Assembly: GCF_050624435.1 (NCBI RefSeq)
Contig: NC_134546.1
Location: 14,903,001-14,967,000, forward strand
Direction: 5' to 3'
DNA from: Tenrec ecaudatus
Taxonomy: Eukaryota; Chordata; Mammalia; Afrosoricida; Tenrecidae
DNA: 64,000 bases
Shown here: positions 32,592 through 42,845 of the stretch, in pieces
How positions within the stretch are numbered: the first letter of the stretch is position 1
Layout: every line of letters begins with the position of its first letter
Position numbers and translations under genes: made by a program
Notes under the pieces: model-generated
Databases searched by the model: none
Seen by the model: the letters and a program-made list of their open reading frames with translations, nothing else
What the model was told of the DNA's origin: nothing

Positions 32592-32850
32592 GAGCACCGC
32601 TGGCCCAGTGGGTAATGAGTTGGGCCACTAACTGAAAGGTCAATAGTTTAAACCCCCAGCCTCTCCACAAAAGAAATATGAGACATTCTGCTCCTGTAAA
32701 GATTTGGATGTGCTTTATAGAATTGATGTATGTATATGTATGGATTGTGATAAGAGTTGTATGAGTCCCTAATAAAATGTTAAAAACAAAGATTTGTAGC
32801 ATTGGACCCTCTCTGTCCCATGAGGCAGAATGGACTGGTGAGCAAGGGGT
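32592..32850 (+). repeat. AfroSINE copy split by a small L1 insertion
   Basis: Forward: GGAGCACCGCTGGCCCAGTG head; CTGCTCCTGTAAAGATTT before the break, and AAAGATTTGTAGC followed by CTGTCCCATGAGGCAGAATG after it. The duplicated AAAGATTT marks the insertion. Confidence 0.8.
32710..32788 (+). mobile_element. Very short 5'-truncated L1 3' end
   Basis: About 80 bp: ATGGATTGTGATAAGAGTTG, AGTCCCTAATAAAATG and a short A-rich tail, the same L1 3' end as at 3440-3490. Flanked by the 8-bp duplication AAAGATTT, as expected for L1 target-primed insertion. Confidence 0.75.
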
Positions 32851-33025
32851 CGATTATTTAACTAAGAAAGCTAATGTCAATATGTAAGCCGCAAATCCAT
32901 GAGGACTTATTCCATAACCTTCTAAAAGTGGCATTGGTGAAATGTGAGAAGTTATTTCTGTAGAAGAATGTTTCCATTCATGTGTGTGCACCCTCATGTT
33001 GCATTCATGTAAGAGTGGCATCATG

Positions 33026-33320
33026 TTGGTGGTGGTAGGTGCCATCGCACTGGGTCCGAGTGATGGAAATCCCATGTACAACAGAACAAAACATGGATGG
33101 GTCCTTTGGCATCCTCACAATTGTTAGACTTGAGTCACATTGTGCTGGTCACTGGTCAAGCCACCTTCTTCAGTGTCTTCCTCTCTCTTGTTTGCTTTCC
33201 TTCCACTGTATGAGTCAAGACTCTCTTCTCCAGGGACTGGTCTCTCCCAACAACATGTCCAACATATGTGAGATGAAGTCTCTCCATCCTAACTTTAAAG
33301 GAGCATTCTGACTGTACTTC
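33026..33320 (-). mobile_element. RTE/BovB-type LINE, 3' end fragment
   Basis: Reverse RTE 3' end: TGTACAACAGAACAAAACA, GGCATCCTCACAATTGTTAG, CTCCAGGGACTGGTCTCTCC, ACATGTCCAACATATGTGAG. An hAT MITE has inserted at its inner edge. Confidence 0.8.
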
Positions 33321-33325
33321 CAAAT

Positions 33326-33551
33326 CAGGGGGCCTCAAACTTTTTAAACAGGGGGCCAGTTCACTGCCCCTCAGACCTATTGAAGGGCTGGACTACAGGT
33401 TTTTTTTTAAAAAACTGTGAATAAATTCCTATGCACCCTCCACATATCTTATTTTGAAGTGAAAAACAAATGGGGCAAAAACACCCGGTGGGCGGATAAA
33501 TGTCCTCGGTGGGCCACATGTGGCCCGTGGGCAGTAGTTTGAGGACACCTG
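33326..33551 (-). mobile_element. Non-autonomous hAT MITE (OposCharlie/OC1-like), second copy
   Basis: Ends CAGGGGGCCTCAAACTTTTT and AGTAGTTTGAGGACACCTG; target duplication TTCCAAAT (33318-33325) and TTCTAAAT (33552-33559), one mismatch. Longer than the copy at 20100-20290 because it retains CCACATGTGGCCCGTGGGC before the right end. Confidence 0.9.
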
Positions 33552-33672
33552 TTCTAAATGGTTAAATGGTGACTAGTTCTTTTTGGTACAGTGACTCTGT
33601 GTTCTTTCCATCTTTTTAACTGTTTCCTACATCATTCAATATTTTCCCCATAGAATATTTGAATATTGCAAC

Positions 33673-34182
33673 TGTGGTAATTACATAATCTGGTGTCAAC
33701 TTGAGACTATCAAGAGTGAAGGTTTAGCGTGTTAATGAGGTCATAGCTTGATGACCTCATTTGAAGGCATGATGGAGATAAATAGCTCACTAGAGGCCAG
33801 ACACACACGCTCTCTGCTTGGTATTCCTGATGACAAGCCACATGGAGCTACGCAGATACAGCCAGAGCCCTGGAGCTGGAGGAGCCACGTGGAGACCCAC
33901 ACCAGCGCCATGATGTTTCCACCACCACTGGATCCACAAGATTTTTCACCCACTGGCCTGGGATCTTCCTGAATTTGGCATCATTGCATGGCGGTGTGAG
34001 TCTGAACAGGGATTTGTAGACTGGTATTGGACATATGGGCTAATATCAGACTTACAGGCTTGATCTGGACTGAGCCAGGTTGTTTCTTAATATCCAATTA
34101 CTGTTTTTATAAAGCTCTTTCTCATACACATAGGAGTGTAGTGTCTAAGAATGTGTTTCTCTGGTCAACCCAGACTAGCACA
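33673..34182 (+). repeat. Solo LTR fossil, ERVL-like family A (copy 2)
   Basis: Begins TGTGGTAATTACATAATCTG and ends CCAGACTAGCACA, with an exact 5-bp target duplication GCAAC (33668-33672 and 34183-34187). TG...CA ends with a 5-bp duplication fit an endogenous retroviral LTR of class III (ERVL/MaLR) better than a DNA transposon. This copy defines the family limits best. Confidence 0.75.
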
Positions 34183-34205
34183 GCAACTTAAGCTTATCTT
34201 TCCCC

Positions 34206-34555
34206 CTTAGGCCTGTGGGTTTGACATATGTGGAGCGTGGTCTTCCATCTCCAAGTCTTTGCACATTTCACTATATTTTACATTGTCTTTTTTGAGCTCT
34301 CCTTTAAAACTTTCTGTTACTTCATGTACTTTAAGCATGTTATGAGGAGAGCTCAATCCCTGGGAGAGGATATCCTGCTTGGTAAAGTAGAGGGCATTGA
34401 AACAGAGGAAGGTCATTGTCCAGATGGATGGACGTAGTGGCTGGAACAATGGGCAGAAATCCAACAATTGTGAGGATGGCACAGGACCAGATAGCATTTA
34501 GTTCTACTGTGTACAGGGTAGCTAGCAGTCGGAACCAACTCAAGATATAACCACC
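34206..34555 (+). mobile_element. RTE/BovB-type LINE fragments
   Basis: From about 34325 the plus strand matches the RTE 3' end: ATGAGGAGAGCTCAATCCCT, GGTAAAGTAGAGGGCATTGA, CAATTGTGAGGATGGCACAG, TAGTTCTACTGTGTACAGGG. The segment 34206-34325 reads as a protein-like stretch on the minus strand (KDNVKYSEMCKDLEMEDHAP) that I cannot place; it may be another part of a LINE. Confidence 0.65.
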
Positions 34556-35517
34556 ACCTGTTCTACCCGTTTTGAGTCATGCCCCATCAGCACTTGGAGG
34601 TCCTGAAATTGCACTCAATTCACGTTATCACTGCCAGCTTTTCTTTGAAAAGGCAGCTCTTCCTCAGTTCTATTTTGAATGTCTTTCCACCTGATGGGTC
34701 CATCATCCAGCACTAAATCTGATAAGATTCTGCGGACATACATGAAGTTTTCAGTACCTAGTTCCTCAGAAATGGACAACCTGGTCCTTCTTCATAGTCT
34801 GGAAGCTCTACTGAAACCTGCTTACCGCTGGTGACCCTGCTGGTATTTGAAACACGGACAGCCAAGCTTCTACCATCGCAACACCACACATGCCACCACA
34901 GTGCAACAAACTGACAGACAAGCGACGGACAATAACATTGATCGACATGAAGACATTTTTAAGTGACCGCATTTAGAATAAAACACAAACACTAAGTAAA
35001 AGTACCTTATTCAAGGGATAATGAAATATTACTTTGGGTCCAAAAGAGACCTACAAATATAATCTTACTAAAATAACAAAAAAGCTGTCTGTTAGTGGGA
35101 AATCTTACCAGCGCAAGAGTTTTTAATGGTGTCCTGTTTCCAAATTGAGAACAAGTTGCTACTTTTTTTTAGTGTGTTAGAAATATCTGTACAAATATTT
35201 TATGAGTTTAAGATTCCAAGTTGCCAACAGTAGCTCGCTGATCATTTCTATTGGGTGTAATTTATCTATGAATTAGTAGGCCAAAGTCACTCTTGGTAAT
35301 AGTCCTGAAGTTAATGAAAGATTTATTTTTTAAATACTCTAAAGCTGCATGTCTATTCAAAGATCTATGAGCAGCCAGAGGCAGGCAGAGCATAATTAAC
35401 AGCTCCGTGAATTGCTTCCAGGGTCACGTCTGAGGCTTCTCCTTTGCTATATTTATTTATATGTGTGACTGAGAGTTTCATTAATTATGCAAACATTATT
35501 CATTTCACCCTGCCAAA
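34556..35517. other. No gene seen; possible old repeat at its start
   Basis: 34560-34940 has the feel of a dispersed repeat (CTACTGAAACCTGCTTACCG, GACCCTGCTGGTATTTGAAA) but I cannot name it. The rest is AT-rich and without signals. Confidence 0.35.
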
Positions 35518-35785
35518 ATAAAACCCACTGCCACCGAGTCAATTTTGAATAGTAGAATTGCCCCTTATTGATTCCAAGACTGAAAATCTTTTTTTTTAAA
35601 TGGGTTTTCTGAAAAAAAGCAAACAGAAAACCTGCTAGACAAATTCTAAAAGAGCTGTAACACTAGCTGAAAATCTTTATGCAAACAGACAGTCACATCT
35701 TTCTCACTCAGAGCAACTGGTGGATTAGAACCACCTACCTATTGGTCTTCAGTCAAGCACTTTAACCACGGTTGCACCGGGGCTT
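35518..35785 (-). repeat. AfroSINE copy split by a U7 retropseudogene
   Basis: Reverse: AAACCCACTGCCACCGAGTC, then GACTGAAAATCTTT. After the insertion CTGAAAATCTTTATGCAAAC, TGGATTAGAACCACCTACCT and ACCGGGGCTTC. The 12-bp CTGAAAATCTTT on both sides is the target duplication. Confidence 0.85.
35592..35666 (-). pseudogene. U7 snRNA retropseudogene
   Basis: The minus strand reads AGTGTTACAGCTCTTTTAGA then ATTTGTCTAGCAGGTTTTC, matching the 5' histone-pairing region and Sm site (AATTTGTCTAG) of U7 snRNA. A 3' hairpin follows, with GGTTTTCTG pairing with CAGAAAACC. U7 is about 62 nt and guides histone pre-mRNA 3' cleavage. Here the copy is followed by an A-run and flanked by the 12-bp duplication CTGAAAATCTTT (35580-35591, 35667-35678). 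These are marks of LINE-mediated insertion, so it is not a functional U7 locus; no snRNA promoter elements are expected or seen. Confidence 0.88.
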
Positions 35786-35902
35786 CATCCCCACCCCCGC
35801 TTCATCCATAGATTGCAAAAGCATGCTGGTTTTGCATATGTCTTGGGCTGGCTTCTTCACTGAAGCAAAACCAGCGATGCTTTTATAATTGTATATACAC
35901 AT

Positions 35903-36245
35903 ACAAAGGGGATTCACAAAATGTGTGGAAACATTCTACTGCCTTTTAATTCTCCAATAACTCCCCCCTCATTTATTATTATGAATTGGTCATTAATACA
36001 TATGCATATTCCATCGTTCAATCATGTCCAGCAGAATGGTACACTTGCCACTACAATCAGTTTCCTACCATATCTTTGCTGCATGGACTGCTTGACCTCA
36101 TCACCCTTCCCTCTGCCACCACCACTGTGTCCCCCCTCCCCCAAGTCCCTTATTCTACTTGTCATCTACAGGTTGATCAATCCTGGGTTTCAAATTTCAA
36201 TAACCAAAAAACCATATACCACGACTTCAAGAGGGTGGTGTTAAC
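35903..36245 (-). repeat. L1 3' end, reverse (with a mariner-like end at its left)
   Basis: Reverse L1 3'UTR: CCATCGTTCAATCATGTCCA, TTCTACTTGTCATCTACAGG, TTGATCAATCCTGGGTTTCA, paralleled by the copy at 45095-45385. Its left edge (GGGGATTCACAAAATGTGTG) resembles the mariner MITE end. Confidence 0.5.
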
Positions 36246-36364
36246 TTCTTTGAGATACCCCTAATGTGAACAAACAAAAAGCAAACAATACAACCCCAAT
36301 ACAGGAAATTTTAGAAACCAGATCAGGTCCAGGTCCAGCATGCATCATAGAGGGGGGTGTACTG

Positions 36365-36680
36365 GTCAAGTCAATAACTATAATTCTCTTTTTTCACGAA
36401 TTGTTTTTGGAGCCCCATTGTACTGAGAGATTTATCCCAAGGAAATGATTCATCTGGTTGTAAAGGCTGGCTAGTCCCAGGTTCCTGGGTCAGACATCAC
36501 TCCGGTGGCTTCTCTTGATTCACTTAGCTGCCAAGGTAGACACACTCAAGACCAGCAGGTCAGATGGCAAGCACCTGGCTCCCAGGCCACACTGGCTGAT
36601 GAACCCCAAGATCTTCAGGCTGACGTTAAGTCCCAAGAATCAGTAGTCACATAGATACAGGATCCAGGGCAAGCAAAATA
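36365..36680 (-). repeat. LTR-like fossil (ERVL/MaLR type), partial
   Basis: TTTATCCCAAGGAAATGATT, GGTTGTAAAGGCTGGCTAGT, GATTCACTTAGCTGCC, GACCAGCAGGTCAGATGG: the order of blocks matches the fossil at 21880-22466. Old and broken. Confidence 0.45.
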
Positions 36681-36727
36681 AAACAATAAAATGAAGCACA
36701 CCAAGTTTTGCTAGGCTTCTACCTATA

Positions 36728-38140
36728 AGAGGACTTCAAAACTTCTGTGGGGAAAAAATGGAATTAAAAGATAAAAATTTTAAAAATAAGCTGTATTTCT
36801 CAATATCAGCTCCATCAAGGTCAAGACATTTTTGTAAGTGAGGCTGATCACTTACACTTACCAGTCATTAAATCCACCCCTACAGAGCAGAGGGTCCTGG
36901 GATTTCGGCCATGTCAATACAGTCTTTTTAACATTACCAATGGAAGGAAATGGGTGCTTTTAAGATTTTTTAAATTAGAAAACAAAAATAAGTTGAAAGG
37001 GGTTAAATCAGGACTGAAAAGTGAGTGCATAATGATTTCCCATGGAAACTTCCACAAAATCACCCTTGTTTGCAGAGAGGAATAAGCAGGTGCATAGTTG
37101 TGGTGAAGTAGAGTCTCTGGTGAAAAGATATCCTGAGCTGAAGCTTTGGCTGACTTTCTCGACTCACACTCCTAGAAATAGGTATTAGCGCTCTTTGGCT
37201 CTCCAGACAGACAAAAGGCAAAATGCCCCAAGAACCCAAAAGAGCCATGACCGTGACCTTTGCTCTTGGTCAACCTGATTTTGCTTTGAGTGAAGCATTT
37301 CCATTTCTTGAGAGCCGTTGCTCTGGTTGAACTTTGTCTTCAAGGTCATCGTAGCACGGACCATATTTCACTTCCTATTACTTATCAGTACTTGAAGAAA
37401 TGCTTCAGGACCTTGATGACCCTGGTTTTCAAATTCTGTGGAAAGCTCTCCTCCTGTCTGCAGCTGATCAGGGCCCAACCATTTCAACAGCCATTGAGTA
37501 GAAAGTTTGCTCAACTTTGATCTCTCCCTAAGAACGCTGGACCCTTTGAGAGGTCAATCGTCTTGGCGGTTGTCTCTGGTGAATCCTTCAGCTTGCTTAC
37601 TTGCAACATGAACAAGATTGATGTCTCAAAATTTCAATGTGGATGCTCTGTCTCTGCAGACTGCACCCTCCACCTCATCTGGCTTCCTCTTAAAGCATGT
37701 TAACCATTTGTACCCTACTGAGTTATTTGGGATACTGTTCTCATGGCGTTTTCATAAAGCATCCATGATTTCACCATTCTTCTCCCCAAGCTTCACCACA
37801 CATTTGATGTTGGTTCTTTCTTCAATGAACAGATGGAGAAAGGTGGGACTCTCCTCTCTCCAAAGGAGTTACAGTCTCGGAAACCCACGGGCAGTTCTCC
37901 ATCGACAGGATCGATGAGTTGGAATGAGCCGGATAGCAGTGAGTGTGTGGAGTGATGTTGCTCAAATAGGGGGTCTTGTCAAACAGATGTATTAGCCTTC
38001 TGGGTGCCTCAGAAGCTACATTCTGTTCAGCTATACTGTAACAAGTTAGTCTGGGTTTATTTGGGGGGTAAAAACTTTTTTGAACTACATGCACGTTTTC
38101 CATAATCCACATTTTTCATGAGTTTTTTTAAGACCCACCA
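36728..38140 (-). mobile_element. Decayed full-length mariner (Hsmar2-like)
   Basis: Both ends survive: GGACTTCAAAACTTCTGTGG at the left and the complement of GGGTCTTAAAAAAACTCATG at the right, each next to a TA that would be the target duplication. Without a ~130-bp AfroSINE insertion the length is about 1.28 kb, usual for mariner. The minus strand keeps scattered transposase traces, for example a FSPDL-type motif preceding the third catalytic residue and SIPNNSVGYKW-like sequence, with the frame broken many times. The Hsmar2 name is from remembered end sequence. Confidence 0.7.
37828..37955 (+). repeat. AfroSINE fragment inside the mariner
   Basis: Forward 3' half: GGAGTTACAGTCTCGGAAAC, CCCACGGGCAGTTCTCCATC, GGATAGCAGTGAGTGTG. 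Younger than the mariner it interrupts. Confidence 0.8.
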
Positions 38141-38254
38141 TATGCTGAATGCAGACCGTCACCCCAAGAAAACTTCCTTTACAACTGGTTGCATTAGATG
38201 CCACAATATGTCACATAATGGAGGATAACATAACCATGCTCTAACTGCCAAATT

Positions 38255-38340
38255 CAATTTTTGCATAGTAGCCAAACCACGGAGATACATGGAGCCGTCA
38301 AGCTGACACGTAATTTTAACCATCACAGCATATTTTTAGA
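38255..38340 (-). repeat. LTR-like fossil end (ERVL/MaLR type)
   Basis: GTCAAGCTGACACGTAATTT and TAACCATCACA form the terminal block seen in reverse ERVL/MaLR-type repeats. Short. Confidence 0.4.
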
Positions 38341-38972
38341 AAGTCTGTCTTACCATATATTGTAGTTATCAAAAAATAATTAGTGTAAAGGACAGAGCAG
38401 TTAATTTCTACAGATAGGAAGTACAATTGAATAGTAAATCACTTAAGAGATGGTTTGCTTGTACTTTAAAAATTGTAGGTAAACAATATGATTAAAATTT
38501 ATTTTATCACATAAAAGAGCGAACTTCATTTTCTACAAATGGGAAATATGCTCTTAAATTTAATAGCAAATAGTTTAAGGAATAGTTCAAGAACTGGTTT
38601 TATTTGTACATTCATTTGAAAATTAAAAGTAAAAAATTTTTTTGATATGTTTAATGAAATTCTAGTTATAACTGCAACATGGTAATCATTAGAATAACTT
38701 AAGCAATGGATCAAATGTGGATTTTGACTCATTGAGACCCCATGCACATGAGACCTGAGCTGGTTGAATTTTGGAAACCCATCACCAAGGCTTTTCCCAA
38801 GGCACCTCTGGGGGGATTCAAACCTTCAAAACTGTCACCTGAGTGAGCACGTCCGCCCTTTGCAGCCCAGAGAGAGAAGGGAGAAATTCACATAAGCAAA
38901 TAAAAGTTCAGCCCAGGCTCATGCACAGTCATCCATGTAGGCATTTCTTTTCAGAAAGTCACATGTAGTAAG

Positions 38973-39010
<38 letters not shown>

Positions 39011-39085
39011 CGTTCTCTTCGAATTGCAATTTCCCTGAAAATCTATTTGTGGTCGAGAAATACTGCCCGGGTGATGTAGTATCGT
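38341..39085. other. No gene seen; AT-rich, with a (CA)n microsatellite
   Basis: The (CA)n run spans about 38977-39007. Remaining sequence shows no coding or family signal. Confidence 0.6.
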
Positions 39086-39089
39086 GGTA

Positions 39090-39255
39090 TGGAATTCACT
39101 GATTGAAACCATAAGGCTTGTAATCCTAATATTGCACTTGGTAGCTGTGTGACCTTCTGAAAGTGCATTGCTCTTTCTGCCTCAGCAGTCTCTGCAAAAG
39201 GGGAAAGATAACAGCGTCTTCCTCATTGATTATTGGCAGCATGAAATGAGCTCAT
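39090..39255 (+). repeat. MIR SINE
   Basis: Contains the MIR core: TTGGTAGCTGTGTGACCTTC, then TTTCTGCCTCAGCAGTCTC. Ancient element shared across mammals. Confidence 0.75.
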
Positions 39256-39769
39256 CTGAAACGTACATGCGTGCTAAAGTCGAGGGGCGGCGAACAAGAG
39301 GCACACCGTGGACCAGATGGAGTGGCACAGTGGTGACAGGAAGGCGCTGTTTCGTTCTGTTGTACCCAGAGGATAGCTGTGTTGAGAACCAACGTGGTGG
39401 CATCCACCAACCACACATAAAGGCACGCCGAGAAAAGCTGGGTAATAAATAAGGAAGCCCGAGGGAGACTCGATACCTCTGAATGATGATGTGGGCCCGG
39501 AAGACCAAGGCTGTAGCGGCACCTTTGAGTGACGGGGCTGCCAAAGAATATGCAATACGTTTGCCCTTGTTTGGTGCCTGACACGCAACCGCACTTACTG
39601 GAAGACGAGGATGCTGAGTGAAGAATCCGACAGCTAAGGTTTCTTCCCACATTTGGTTTGTGTTAATTCTATTCTTTTCTTGCAAAGTCTGAGGAGATTG
39701 CTGAATAGACTACGTATGTGTTTCTTCATGTAGTCAGTAGCCCCGTCCTGTCTACACAATAGGGGGAGG

Positions 39770-39842
39770 GGCTTCCAAAAGAGCTCATGGAAAAATCCCA
39801 TTATCTTCCGGTTCATTTTTTCCATGAACCTTTTTCATGCTT
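39770..39842. mobile_element. Mariner-type MITE (Hsmar2-like ends)
   Basis: Palindromic ends GGGGCTTCCAAAAGAGCTCA and CCATGAACCTTTTTCATGC with TCATGGAAAAA in the arms; about 70 bp. Same family as at 25382-25468 and 44835-44913. Confidence 0.65.
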
Positions 39843-39944
39843 AAAATATTGTATTTAATGCATTAATGAAATATTAGTGAAGTACCCATCCTCTGAGAGT
39901 TCAGTGGCATGTCCGCCGACAGGAATGGACATGAGCTCTGGAGG

Positions 39945-40165
39945 CAGAGTGGATTCTGGGTTGGAGCTGCTGGCCACAAAATCAGCAGTTCCAACCCACT
40001 AGCTGCTCAGCCAGAGAAAACTGAGGCTGTCTACCATCGTAAAGATTTCACCTTGCAAAATCCATGGGGGTAGTTCTGCCCTGTGCCATAGGCTCACTAT
40101 GGGTCAAAATAGACTCCACGGCAGTAAGTTTGAGGGCATTTCTTTTGTTTTGTTTTGTTTTGTAT
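39945..40165 (+). repeat. AfroSINE copy
   Basis: Forward: TGGAGGCAGAGTGGATTCTG, AAATCAGCAGTTCCAACCCA, GGTCAAAATAGACTCCACGG, then a (TTTTG)n tail typical of the family. Confidence 0.88.
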
Positions 40166-41384
40166 AGACATGGATTGATATCCGTCAGCTACAGTTTACA
40201 GAGCTGTCAAAATAGCTCTCGTTGAATCCGAATCACAAGACACAGATAGGCGTGCTACACAGTTTTCCCGTGATGCACAAACCTTCCATCACCGTCTTCT
40301 CTGTGAAGGAGATGACTTCTCAGCCCGGAGAACCAGCAGAAGGCAAACCTGCTTGGAAAAGCTCCCCCTTGTTCAGCGCAGCGAGCCGATTGCATGGTGG
40401 ACAGTGGACACTCTGGACGCACTCCTGGCCTATGTACCCACACCCACACTGGCAACATTCCCAGAGCTTTGTGAAGCCCCCTGGGCATCCCGCGAGCCCC
40501 CCAGGGGAAGGGGAGCAATGCATTCCGTTCTGGTCTGATTGAATCGTGAGCATACAGTCAGCTTTTCAAGATGTCAGTGGAGGAAGCAGAGACAATTGGA
40601 CCTGTTTCAGGTGGGCGTTAGCTTGTGCCTGGTGACTAAGCTAAGCGGTTGGCTACATGTTCCTGTCAGCCACTTCTCCCCAGGGTTAATTAAACATCCC
40701 TGTCTTCAGGTCCCAACAGTAGGTGTTTAATCATCTGTTTTGTTTTAGGGTTTGCTCCGGAAGCGGGTCCTCGTGGCTGAAAGAATTTCACAGCAGACCG
40801 TCTATCTCAAGGTTCTGTGATCACATAACACTCTTGTCGAAATGCCAGTCTCTTCTTTCCTCCCGAGGGATTCCATCTCTGCTATTTACTTCGCTATTAC
40901 ATTAGACTTTTGCTTAAAAACCCAAAAGCACACCAGTTTCTGGCAGTCCGTGCAGAGTCACGAGTCACCCCACCGCCACCTGCCTCTTGGTCTGTATACA
41001 GATTTCTCCGGAGCACAGCCACGTATTGGGGAATCCCCATTCTTCACACTGTTATCCATAAGTTGTTTGACCCACACAGCCGAATCCCTTTCCTAATCAA
41101 TAAAACAGAAGGAAACATATTTTGGAAATGAAAGAATCACTAGAAATCTCCCCTGTATCTTGCTAAGAAAAATCCTGCAAGTGGTTACTTAAAACATCTA
41201 ATAATTTCTTTCTCACTTAAAAACAAACTAGCCCAGCTCGTTAGACGCCCAAACCAGTTGAAGCAGTGGAGGATCAAATAACCCAATAAAAGAATATTAT
41301 GCTATAGTTCCATCTAAAATCTACTTTCCTTTTATTTTATCTTGGAAGCTTACTATAAAAAAATAAACAACACACGGTTAAATA
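40166..41384. other. No gene seen; unique-looking, GC-richer block at 40300-40530
   Basis: Several overlapping open frames cover 40222-40553 on both strands. Their co-occurrence on opposite strands reflects GC-rich composition rather than a gene; no motif or splice structure supports them. Confidence 0.45.
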
Positions 41385-42170
41385 TAAACCCCCTCCTTCA
41401 GGGGGACGAATAATAGAAATGTGGGTGAAGGGAGACAATGGAGGTTGTAAAATACAAAAATAATAATTGTGCTAGTCTGGGTAGACTAGAGAACAAATTC
41501 ATAGATACTCGTATGTATATAAGAAAGAGCTTTATATATTAGAGCAATTGAATATTGAGAAAACATCCCAATCCAGTCCAGATCAAGCCCATAAATCTGA
41601 TATTAGCCCATATGTCCCATACCAATCTATAAAGTCCTCTTCAGACTCACGAAACACAGGCAATGACGCCGAATGCAGGAAGACCACAGGCCAGTGGGTG
41701 GAAAGTCTTGTGGATCCAGTGGCAGTGGGAGCATCTCAGCACTGGCACGGGTCTCCACGTGACTCCTCCAGCTCCAGGGCTCTAGCGTAGCTCCATGTGT
41801 CTCATCAGTCGGAAAGATGAAGCAGAGAGGGTCTGTCTCCCACCTCTAAGGAAGAAGACAGGAGTTTCCAGAATTCTCAGGAGAAGGCCATGCCCACACA
41901 GTGGCCTCATTGGTTATGACTGACAGGCTAGACTCCACCCCTTTGTAAATTGACATATTATGTAACTGCCATAATAATAATAATAATATGAAATTGATCA
42001 AGGATTAACAAGTGAGGGAGGTTGGGGGAGAGAAGGAAAAAAGAGGAGGTGATCCCAAGGGCTCAAGTAGGAAGACAATGCTTTGGAACTGATGTCGGCA
42101 ATATATGTACAAGTGTGCTTAATGCAATTGATGAATGGATTGGTGTAAAACTGATTAATAAATAAATAAA
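41385..42170 (+). repeat. L1 3' end split by an LTR fossil
   Basis: Left part 41385-41467 (AAATGTGGGTGAAGGGAGAC) and right part 41974-42170 (AGGAGGTGATCCCAAGGGCT, AATGCAATTGATGAATGGAT, AATAAATAAATAAAT) belong to one L1 3'UTR; compare 3290-3495. The LTR at 41468-41973 sits between them with a 5-bp duplication. Confidence 0.65.
41468..41973 (-). repeat. Solo LTR fossil, ERVL-like family A (copy 3)
   Basis: Starts TGTGCTAGTCTGGGTAGACT and is flanked by the 5-bp duplication ATAAT (41463-41467 and 41974-41978). Contains GGAAAGTCTTGTGGATCCAG, GACTGACAGGCTAGACTCCA and the other family blocks in reverse. Degraded. Confidence 0.72.
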
Positions 42171-42534
42171 TCTGAGATTAAAATTAACAGGACAATTGGC
42201 CAAAAGTGAGTGTCAAAAAAGTTATCTCAAAAGTGAATATGTCACCTCATCCTCGTATTACAAAAATTCTTGTCATATTAAAAAATACAAAGTAGATTGA
42301 TTGTCGCTGTAATAAACTGTTTCAATGTCATTTGGAGCCCCAATTCCAGATAAGACTAAGATTCCTGGAACTGAAGGCCTGCAGGCTTGCTTTGAGTGGC
42401 TGCTGTGGGGAACGGAGCTAGGACAACAGGACCACGACCTCACCCCGCTTAGTTCACTGGTGCTGAAAACGTACTGTAAGTTAGTATTTAAAGAGCATTT
42501 GCCGTGTGGTGCTGGTGCGCGGACATCACCATGG

Positions 42535-42845
42535 ACTGCTCAAGGGACGGACCGATCTGTGTTTGAAGAAGTCAGGCCAGAGCGGTCCTTAGAGGCAAGG
42601 ATGGCAAGAACTCATCGTTCATACAGTCTGCAGAGATCAGTCCCTGGAGAAGGACATCACGTTTGGCAACCAAGTGGAAGGCCTTCGAGGAGATGGATGG
42701 CCTCAGTGGCTGCATCCGTGGACTCGGGCACAGGAGCAACGGCGAAGATGGAGCAGGACCGTCGTTCAGTGTTTGCTGCTGTGGTGCGCAGGGTCACTAT
42801 GGGTCGCAGGGATGGCCCTGAACAGCAGCAACAAAGGAACAGGCT
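42535..42845 (+). mobile_element. RTE/BovB-type LINE, 3' end fragment
   Basis: GAAGAAGTCAGGCCAGAGCG, GAGATCAGTCCCTGGAGAAG, GCAAGATGGAGCAGGAC-like and CAGGGTCACTATGGGTCGC follow the RTE 3' frame. A 188-codon open frame at 42325-42891 is largely this relic. Confidence 0.75.

Noticed and set aside
39230-39685. Three overlapping minus-strand frames up to 151 codons
   Set aside because: Overlapping frames without motif; they partly run into a MIR element. No gene evidence.
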